A stretch of 64,000 bases of DNA, from positions 48,752,075-48,816,074 of the forward strand of contig CM059564.1 in NCBI GenBank assembly GCA_030386875.1. Direction: 5' to 3'. Source of the DNA: Morinoia aosen. Its lineage: Eukaryota; Arthropoda; Malacostraca; Amphipoda; Talitridae. This document shows positions 56,971-64,000 of this stretch, in pieces. The notes under the pieces are model-generated. The model was given only the letters and a program-made list of their open reading frames with translations, ran no database searches and was not told where the DNA came from. Both the position numbers and the translations under genes were made by a program. How positions within the stretch are numbered: position 1 is the stretch's first letter; each line of letters starts with the position of its first letter.

Positions 56971-57468
56971 GTGTGATGAAATTTACCGCACCCATCTGCT
57001 CATTTGCTAACTCATACCACCTATTTGGCCTACGAAGAGCTATATCACTTATTGAATTAAACGGTATTCCAATGTTGACAGTGATATTGCCCTATCTTAA
57101 GCCTGCAGCTCAGCCTTCAGATAATTATTTCACCACGCCCATACGGTGCAGTCCAGACGAGCAGGCCGGAGAAGTCAGAAAAGAACACACCTCGGTAAGG
57201 TAAACTCTATGATCCCTGACTTCCTCTTCTTTTGCTTCTCCTCGTCGTTCTTCAGCCTACAAGGACGGGAGCTCATTGCCCAGGGAGCCCTAAAGAAGGC
57301 TATAGCTCATTTTATGGAGTCATGCTCCTTATCTCTTTTAATGACGCACAAAAATGCCTTCGCTCTGGGCGCTACTTTTTGTATCAGCTTCACCAGCTTG
57401 TATCTTGTACCTGTTACACCCGCTTGTATCTTATATCAGCTTCTTGTATCAGCTTCACTAGCTTGTAA
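56971..57468 (+). CDS. Best candidate spliced gene model: two exons, 61-nt intron
   Basis: Exon 1 (56971-57194) follows AAATATTTCAG, has ATG at 56976 and ends TCG/GTAAGG. It reads MKFTAPICSFANSYHLFGLR, RAISLIELNGIPMLTVILPY, LKPAAQPSDNYFTTPIRCSP, DEQAGEVRKEHTS. The 61-nt intron (57195-57255) has a long pyrimidine tract ending CGTTCTTCAG. Exon 2 continues in phase 0: PTRTGAHCPGSPKEGYSSFY, GVMLLISFNDAQKCLRSGRY, FLYQLHQLVSC, then enters a minisatellite and stops at 57466. Intron length and signals fit compact arthropod introns. The product of about 143 residues matches no family I know. A second frame of exon 2 is also open (ELIAQGALKKAIAHFMES), so the reading is uncertain. Confidence 0.33.
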
Positions 57469-57665
57469 TTTCTATCAGCTTCTTGTATCAACTTCCCTAG
57501 CTTGTATCTTGTATAAGCTTTTTGTTTCAGCTACACCAGTTAGTAACTCGTATCAGCTTCTTGCATCTGCTTCACCAGCTTGTTTCTTGTATCAGCTTCA
57601 CCAGCTTGTATCTTGTATCAGCTTCACCAGCTTGTATCTTGTATCAGTTTCTTGTACCTGCTACA
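57390..57665. repeat. Irregular minisatellite of CTTGTATCAGCTTCACCAG words
   Basis: Words TTGTATCAGCTTCACCAGC and TTGTATCTTGTATCAGC alternate with a period near 26 or 48 bp and many small indels. Confidence 0.88.
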
Positions 57666-58119
57666 CCAAGATGATCAAAACTTTGCGTCTAGCTATGTGA
57701 TGCATAAATCCATATTTGTGTAACTATTAACAGACTCTAACATGTAATGTATGTAAAATGACAGTTTTGTGCAAGAAGTGAGCCTAGAGAGTGTGAATGA
57801 GGACAGAGACTACTTGAGATCGCCCCTAAATTGCAAGCATTTAAAAAACATCATTCTGGGTAATAATGGGATAGAGAAAATGATCAAACTTGTAACCAAA
57901 CATAAAATAAAGCATTTTTATTTCAAATATGAGTGAAATGAATAAGCGGGAATTTATACGAAAGAAATGAGAGATGATTATCGAGAATTGAGCGTAAGTG
58001 CAGGCCAGGGAGCGTGAATGAGATGATATGTAACGAGAGCATCACGCAAGGCTGAGGTGTTGCTTGCGCTGCAAGTTGATGTGTGTACTTTGTTATTGCA
58101 ATGCGCGTGAAAGATATAT
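57666..58119. other. Spacer, no feature seen
   Basis: AT-rich sequence. Confidence 0.5.
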
Positions 58120-58212
58120 TTCTTCATCATAAATATATATATTCGTGATAAATATGTATCTTCGTGATTCGTGATAAATATGTATCTTCGTGATTCGTGA
58201 TAAATATTTATC
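58120..58212. repeat. Tandem repeat, 26-bp unit, about 3 copies
   Basis: ATTCGTGATAAATATGTATC followed by TTCGTG starts at 58141, 58167 and 58193, preceded by TA-rich sequence. Confidence 0.9.
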
Positions 58213-58766
58213 TAACGAATAAATACAGAGAAGCAGAGATGAATAAAAAAGAAATGATCTTCCAAAGATTGTCATGGCAGATTCCGTACGAATGCATGAA
58301 GATAGAGTTTTATAGAGTTGAAAATAAAATTATTTCATTTAATAATTACAACATTACAGCTCATGGCAAAATGCTTCTGGAAAACTCCAGAGAATTAAAA
58401 ATTTAATAATTTCTGGCTCTGACAAGCACAGCAATGATCTTATTAAGATCTCTTATCAGGTGGCATTTCTGAGAAATTTTGAACTTCTTTGTAGACTTGG
58501 TCAGGATAAACGCTAATGATGATATTGCAGATGTTCGTAGTGAGGTATTCCTTGCACAGACAAATCATGTTTTTTTAAAAATTAAGAAATTTCTAACTTA
58601 CGTTTTGAAAAGCACAATTAAATTAAGTGTCGACTTTCTATTATTGAACTGCAACGAGATTGCTTGCCAAAATACCTGTGAAATTATATGTTTTACATAG
58701 AGAATAACTTGTATTATTAGTGATCGCAAAAATTACTAGAAAATTACAAACCATGCGTCAAACATC
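58213..58766. other. Intergenic AT-rich DNA
   Basis: Frames at 58197-58406 and 58479-58700 have no recognisable motif. Confidence 0.45.
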
Positions 58767-58989
58767 GGATCTTTTCATGATAAGCCCCGCCGCCAATGCA
58801 ACACATAAGTTCAAGCACGTGTGACTTTCGAAATAATACACCTATCGACTTCAAACTACTCTCAAACAAAAAATTAAAGTATTATTTTGCTTGAGAGTAA
58901 TTTGAAGTTGATAGGTGCATTATTTCGAAAGTTACAAGTGGATGAAGTTATGCGTTGCATTAGTGGCGGGGCTTATCTTGAAAAGATCC
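58767..58989. mobile_element. Foldback (hairpin) element, unclassified
   Basis: Two arms of about 100 bp are inverted copies with a loop of about 23 nt (58868-58890). The left arm runs GGATCTTTTCATGATAAGCC, CCGCCGCCAATGCAACACAT and on to ACTTCAAACTACTCTCAA. The right arm reversed reads GGATCTTTTCAAGATAAGCC, CCGCCACTAATGCAACGCAT and on to ACTTCAAATTACTCTCAA. The arms differ at roughly one base in eight, so this is old. No target duplication is evident, so the superfamily is open. The frame at 58887-59114 overlaps it and is not a gene. Confidence 0.8.
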
Positions 58990-59271
58990 CACACATCTTG
59001 CAAATAGTTTACCCTAGCGTGGTCTACTATTCCACTCCATGCATCTTGTGTGTTGTCTGCTATGTGAGAACAAGTTCTTTGTTGGCTCAGTTGATGAGCA
59101 GTAATTCTACCTAGAAATGGCGGAACTTTTGCGTCTGCGATGAGCAGAAGTTACGGCAAGAGAACCAACTTTGGTCAGATAAGCATCATTGGTCGATCTC
59201 ACTCAGTCGCTGCCGCTCGCGGGAGCATGGGAAATAGATATACGCAATTGCGGTCTCTACTTCTTATTTTT

Positions 59272-59420
59272 GCTCTTTAACCACTGCCTGGAGCAGTCAT
59301 TAGAGTTCTATGATGATGATGAAAATTTCCCTTGCCAGTCAGACACAGTTTGTTCTTTTACTACTGCCTGGAGCAGTCACAAGAGGATAATGAAAAGTAT
59401 CATTGCCAATCAGCCACAGG
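59272..59420. repeat. Tandem duplication, 80-bp unit, 2 copies
   Basis: ACTGCCTGGAGCAGTCA occurs at 59283 and 59363, followed in both by GAAAA, TTGCCARTCAGMCACAG at matching spacing. Confidence 0.85.
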
Positions 59421-60537
59421 AAGATCTTAGATCTAATCATAGAAAATGAATGCAAGTACATAAATCGTGCATTGAACCCCTGAAGACAAAACACGTCACT
59501 CTTATGTTTGACCGAGTATTCGTTTGTCATATTGCCTCGTCATCCAACATTTAGCAGTGGTACCAGGAATGACAGCTTACATCTTATTAGTTTTTGAGCC
59601 CAATTTTCAGAAGCTGACGCAATAAAACAGCCACTAATTTTTTAAATTCTTAAGATGAAATACGTACAGCAACACGTCAAAATAGTACTTTTATGCATAG
59701 CATAAACGATTTCCCTGATCTGGGACTGCATGAGAGTGCAGCAGTGAAATTATGAACTCTATCTATACGTATTTTTTCTATGGGCTAGGTTCATCGACAT
59801 TATGATAGTTAATTAATTTTCCTTTAAGTTGGTCAGCTTAATGTATCCATTACGAGTATTTATAGAATAGTTATTGGAATATAATACGTAGAGAAGTTTC
59901 GTTTTTATGCAGGGAAATTAATGAAGATAATTCGAGCAAAAGTGTACGTTGCTTGGCTTAATTCTTTACATACTTTCCTATCATTGATATAAAAATAATG
60001 ACACGAGTCTGTCGTGTACAATGACTTCGGAAGTCAGGTAAGAAGCACAACGGCGAGAGCTCAATAACTCTCTGCGAATCCCAGTCATTTTTTTCCATTA
60101 TTTGTACGAGGCCGCGTGTTCTCCAGCCTTGGTATTGCTACAGAAAGAGTGGTAATTCATTGACAAAAAGCACGAGCGTTCATCCAGTAACTTTGTTTCG
60201 GCAGTTCCTGTGAGAGGGATACTCTGATAGAAGAAGCACCGAGGTTTCCTGTCTGAAAGATTGATAAATCTTCGCATACAGAGGTAGAAATTTCGGTATT
60301 CAACCAAATAGAGCTTCTGATCACCGCAAAGTCTTCCAGTAGTTGAGCAGTAAAGACGCAAGGGTTTAAAATTGTGATTTTTTTCTTAAATCGAGCTCTG
60401 TTGAAAAATTTATTTTGGTCACAGAAAAAAATACTGGTGCAGATTTGTAAATTTTTAATAACATTTACGTAACCATATAAAGCATTTCAGTGAAATTGAA
60501 CTTTGAAGTATCGTTTCATACACTAATACTATAGCGA
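59421..60537. other. Intergenic AT-rich DNA
   Basis: The minus frame at 60098-60361 shows no motif. Confidence 0.5.
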
Positions 60538-60640
60538 TTAAATACCAAACACCGTTCCGTAGAGTAATGGGTATGAATTATCAAGCTTCGTCGCTTGCAG
60601 TAATGACAATAAAATACCAAGCAACGTTCCTTAGAGGGAT
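60538..60640. repeat. Short direct repeat, two diverged copies
   Basis: TTAAATACCAAACACCGTTC (60538) and ATAAAATACCAAGCAACGTT (60608), each followed by CCKTAGAG, about 72 bp apart. Confidence 0.7.
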
Positions 60641-63069
60641 TTCAATTAATTATTGAACGTAATTATTGGATGTAAAAATTGCGAACCAGGCCTTTGGTAG
60701 TGCAGTATATCATTTATTTCATTTAATTCTTAGTAAATCTCATTTCCTACAGTCTTTTATGTGTAGTGTACACTTAGTACCTCTATGGGGAGAGCAAGTA
60801 CTCTAGAAAGTACGATGATGAAATCCAAGCTAATCTATAGCGAAGAAAAGATAATTATTAGAGCAAATGACTGCGGAAAACTTCCAATTGATTCATCTTC
60901 ATCACTGATTAGGTATATAATTCTTAATATAAAAAATACATGTAGAAATGCCGAAATAGTGCTAAGTAGAGTTAAGTAACGAAGATAAAAAACACCAAAT
61001 TAAACAATCCTAACAGTATTGTATTATTTACTAAATATTCACTAAGCGATAAACAAAAAACTCGCTCATATCAGTCTGAAATCATTTGAGGAAAAGCGTT
61101 GAGGTAGTCTACTCTTAAAATGTAGATGAATTCTAAAATTCTGAGGTCCGGTAAATTTGCAGTGGAAGCAGTTATCTTAAAGTTACTAATTATAACTGGA
61201 ATATCACAATATAATACATACGACCGTATGGAAGACTGGGGAAGGCACGAGAGCAAATAGCCCGTACGGAAGCTTCGAACTGCCTGTTCTGTAACTTTAG
61301 TTTCAAGGATACGTCAGGTCAAGCCAGTGTACTGAGATGCACAACGGGAACAACAGAATTAGTAGACACGAGAAGAGCACAAAGCAAGAGGATGTCAATC
61401 TTTGGGATAGAAAAACGAGCCCAGAGTATTTTGAGGAGTGAGGGTAATTTTACAATCATTCCTTAAAAAATATGAAGTCAAAAGTTCTTCAAGTTCTGTT
61501 TTGAGTTGGTCTGATTGTTGACCAAAGAAGCACAAGCTGAGATAGAAAAGCTTAATCCAACTTTCAGCTCTGCTAGATAGTTGATGAATTCAATTGAAAA
61601 ACATTTATATATTTTACTTTGAATAAAACCTAAAGAAAATAATCCGTATCAAAATATTTATTTGAGGTTCTGAAATTTTCTTGAAGTACATGAAAATTAA
61701 GCGAAAACATGATGATTCTACATAAAAGAATAATTATGTCAATCAAATTTCAATCTATAGGAACGAAAACTGAAAAGCTAAGTCCGTAACCAGGAAAATT
61801 TCCTTAAAACGGAACACAAGAACTGATTTTTTAAAGAGTCATGGAACCGTCTCAAGACGTCAATTTATGTTAAGCCTCCAATTCCACGATCAATTTATAA
61901 TAGACGTGGTTTTAATTTAGGTAATTTAAAACACGGAGCATGATATTTGTCCTGAAAAAAATACTGTAAATGTATCGTCCATGTTTCCATGTGGTACAAG
62001 CCTGGTCTAAACTCAGGTGTACATTGATTGAGCCTCTTTCCTAAACATGTCACCTAATGCAAGATCCAAGTGCTCACCCGAGCCACTCGCAACCAGGCAC
62101 TTTGCTTAGGAGTGTTCCGCTGTTTTTTATGCGCTCACATGAAACGCATTGTAGTAATCCAGTAAAAATTAACACTCCTTTTTCAAATACAGCTTTGGCC
62201 ATCCTTTTACTCCCGTGAACTATTGAAACCTGTAGCACTTTTTCAATGCAGCTTCCTCTTCTCCAATCGAACTCTGCCGGTATTTCACAAGAGGAAATGA
62301 ACCCGGGACACTGCGCAACCCCAGGGGAAATTTTTCCAAAATTGGATGTAAATACCACAGTCTCCCTTGGCAAATCAGATTGTTTTTAAATCTTTTTGAA
62401 GTCGTTCATCATTACTGCGGCAATTAAACGTCAGCCAGAGGCTTAGGGGCCCTGGCCGAGGGATGAAGCCGCTGGTTTAGGTGAGGGGGCGAGAGTGCGT
62501 GAGGGGTGTCCAATGTTTCTGTTTGTGACTCGTTGGTGCGGTGCTCGAATGGAGACTTAACCCTCCTGTTTAAGTCAGGTAAGCCCTTTTATCAACGGCC
62601 ATCCAATTATATAATTATTTTTCTCACGTGCTCGAATAAACCGGAGTGATGAACTTTATTTGCTGATCGCAAAAATGTTCTCACCATGTGAATAGTCTTA
62701 AATATTTTAAATTATTTTTATGTTGAAATCGCATACTTGAAGGTTAGATAAACAATAAATTGGATCTAATTTTATTTTTTCTATCAACCGCGTCACCAAA
62801 TTTAAAAATTATACATTGCAAGCATTAGAAAGAATCTAATATCAGCATTTACCATTTCTGCAAAACACACACAAGATAAATGTGATTGCTATAATTCATT
62901 ATTTTCAAAATTTACTAGTATGCGAATTCCTTTCAAGAACTCTACAAAAATATAATTTATCTAACTTTGTTCAACTTTTCATGAATATGAATCGAGTGAA
63001 AAGGAAAGTCTGAAATATTTGTTTTCAATATAAAATTTGGTGAACGAAAATTTGTAATCGACTTCCATT
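60641..63069. other. Intergenic AT-rich DNA
   Basis: The minus frame at 62074-62373 is open for 99 codons without a recognisable motif. Nothing else is supported in these 2.4 kb. Confidence 0.45.
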
Positions 63070-63536
63070 ACACCAGAGCATCGACACACTCTCCTCCAGC
63101 CGACACAGCTGCGCCTCTCAGCCTCCGACACACTCCAGCCGACACAGCTGCGCCTCTCAGCCTCCGACACACTCCAGCCGACACAGCTGTGCCTCTCAGC
63201 CTCCGACACACTCCAGCCGACACAGCTGTGCCTCTCAGCCTCCGACACACTCCAGCCGACACAGCTGTGCCTCTCAGCCTCCGACACACTCCAGCCGACA
63301 CAGCTGTGCCTCTCAGCCTCCGACACACTCCAGCCGACACAGCTGTGCCTCTCAGCCTCCGACACACTCCAGCCGACACAGCTGTGCCTCTCAGCCTCCG
63401 ACACAGCTGTGCCTCTCAGCCTCCGACACACAACAGCCGACACAGCAGTGCCTCGCAGCCTCCGACACACAACAGCCGACACAGCTGTGCCTCTCAGCCT
63501 CCGACACACACCAGCCGACACAGCTGTGCAGCCTCA
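63070..63536. repeat. Minisatellite, 39-bp unit, about 12 copies
   Basis: The unit is CAGCCGACACAGCTGTGCCT followed by CTCAGCCTCCGACACACTC. The first copies have CTGCGCC and the last have ACAACAG or ACACCAG in place of ACTCCAG, and one unit is shortened near 63400. The unit is a multiple of three, so frames stay open on both strands, giving spurious repeat peptides. Confidence 0.96.
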
Positions 63537-63774
63537 CGCCTCTAAACTGGCACAAGATAAACTCGAGCATGCGATACGGCCACCCAGCGCCGCTCGGCTC
63601 ATGGACTTGTTTGCTAAAAGCAAACTCGCATAATAATGGTGCTTCAGCCGAAATAAATTTTCTAAGGCGGTCGAAAGCGATCGAAACTCCTTGCCCCGAA
63701 TCCGAACGAACTTCTTTGCGGGATGAGGCGATCCTTTATTTAATAACGCGATCAGCGCGTGATTTGCTGCATCA

Positions 63775-63905
63775 GCATCAGTTGGTGCTGCAGGCCGGGC
63801 TACACAGAGGTGCATCGGCATCAGTTGGTGCTGCAGGCCGCACTACACTGAGGTCCATCGGCATCAGTTGGGGCAGCAGGCCGCACTACACTGAGATACA
63901 TCAGT
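63775..63905. repeat. Tandem repeat, 43-bp unit, 3 copies
   Basis: GCATCAGTTGGTGCTGCAGG with CCGCACTACACTGAGGTCCATCG starts at 63775, 63818 and 63861. The last copy has GGGGCAGCAGG. Confidence 0.92.
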
Positions 63906-64000
63906 ATCGATGTGTTCAAGTGTTCAAGCATTACAGAGCTGAAGTGAGGTTCGATTTTTTTCAGGGCATGACTGTGTCAACACAACTTTATTTACTCTAA

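Noticed and set aside
58887-59114. 75-codon frame at the foldback element
   Set aside because: Its first 100 bases are the right arm of the hairpin element, so it is not an independent gene.
62979-63545. 180-codon minus frame and 118-codon plus frame
   Set aside because: Artefacts of the 39-bp array.
1-64000. Bacterial or viral gene organisation
   Set aside because: No dense same-strand genes, no ribosome-binding-site spacing and no long intact frames outside repeats; repeats and MITEs are typical of animal nuclear DNA.

Overview
This window looks like nuclear, mostly non-coding DNA of an animal, most likely an insect or other arthropod. It is AT-rich and contains degenerate tracts of the arthropod telomere-type pentamer TTAGG/CCTAA. 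It also carries PIF/Harbinger-type and other hairpin MITEs, a mariner transposase scrap, a possible retroelement scrap, and a very high density of minisatellites. I see no rRNA, no convincing tRNA, no CRISPR and no bacterial-style operon. Most long open frames are artefacts of tandem repeats whose unit length keeps frames open. I recognise no intact known gene.

Layout. 0-10 kb: a PIF/Harbinger MITE with a TAA target duplication (395-651), a CRE-bearing hairpin-end MITE called family B here (1342-1610), arrays of about 120 bp (2180-2500), 40 bp (2781-3633), 27 bp (5394-5940) and 58 bp (8610-9078), and a cluster at 6.2-7.7 kb holding two copies of palindromic family A and a second family B copy. 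10-24 kb: a triplicated coding-like segment (12318-12735), arrays of 23, 41, 15, 30, 22, 19 and 32 bp, and a long hairpin MITE (21846-22115). 24-37 kb: family A copies at 25777 and 37222, a 29-bp array, a possible reverse-transcriptase scrap (27489-27779, minus), and a candidate small spliced gene (28108-28458, plus). 38-47 kb: a GC-rich island without long frames (39536-40545), family B copy 3 (40597-40871), TTAGG-like tracts whose polarity flips, and an old diverged satellite (41340-41880). 47-64 kb: arrays of 39, 70, 25, 26, 39 and 43 bp, a mariner helix-turn-helix fragment (50066-50290, minus), a foldback element (58767-58989), and the best gene-model candidate in the window, two putative exons around a 61-nt intron (56971-57468, plus).

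The window therefore reads as intergenic or very long intronic DNA. Several short candidate exons lie on the plus strand and could belong to genes with long introns. Each is weak alone, because short open stretches between an AG and a GT arise often by chance. The most interesting material is repeat biology: two small undescribed-looking MITE families with several copies each, one dispersing TGACGTCA motifs and the other made of near-perfect CATGCATG palindromes, plus more than twenty unrelated minisatellites in 64 kb.
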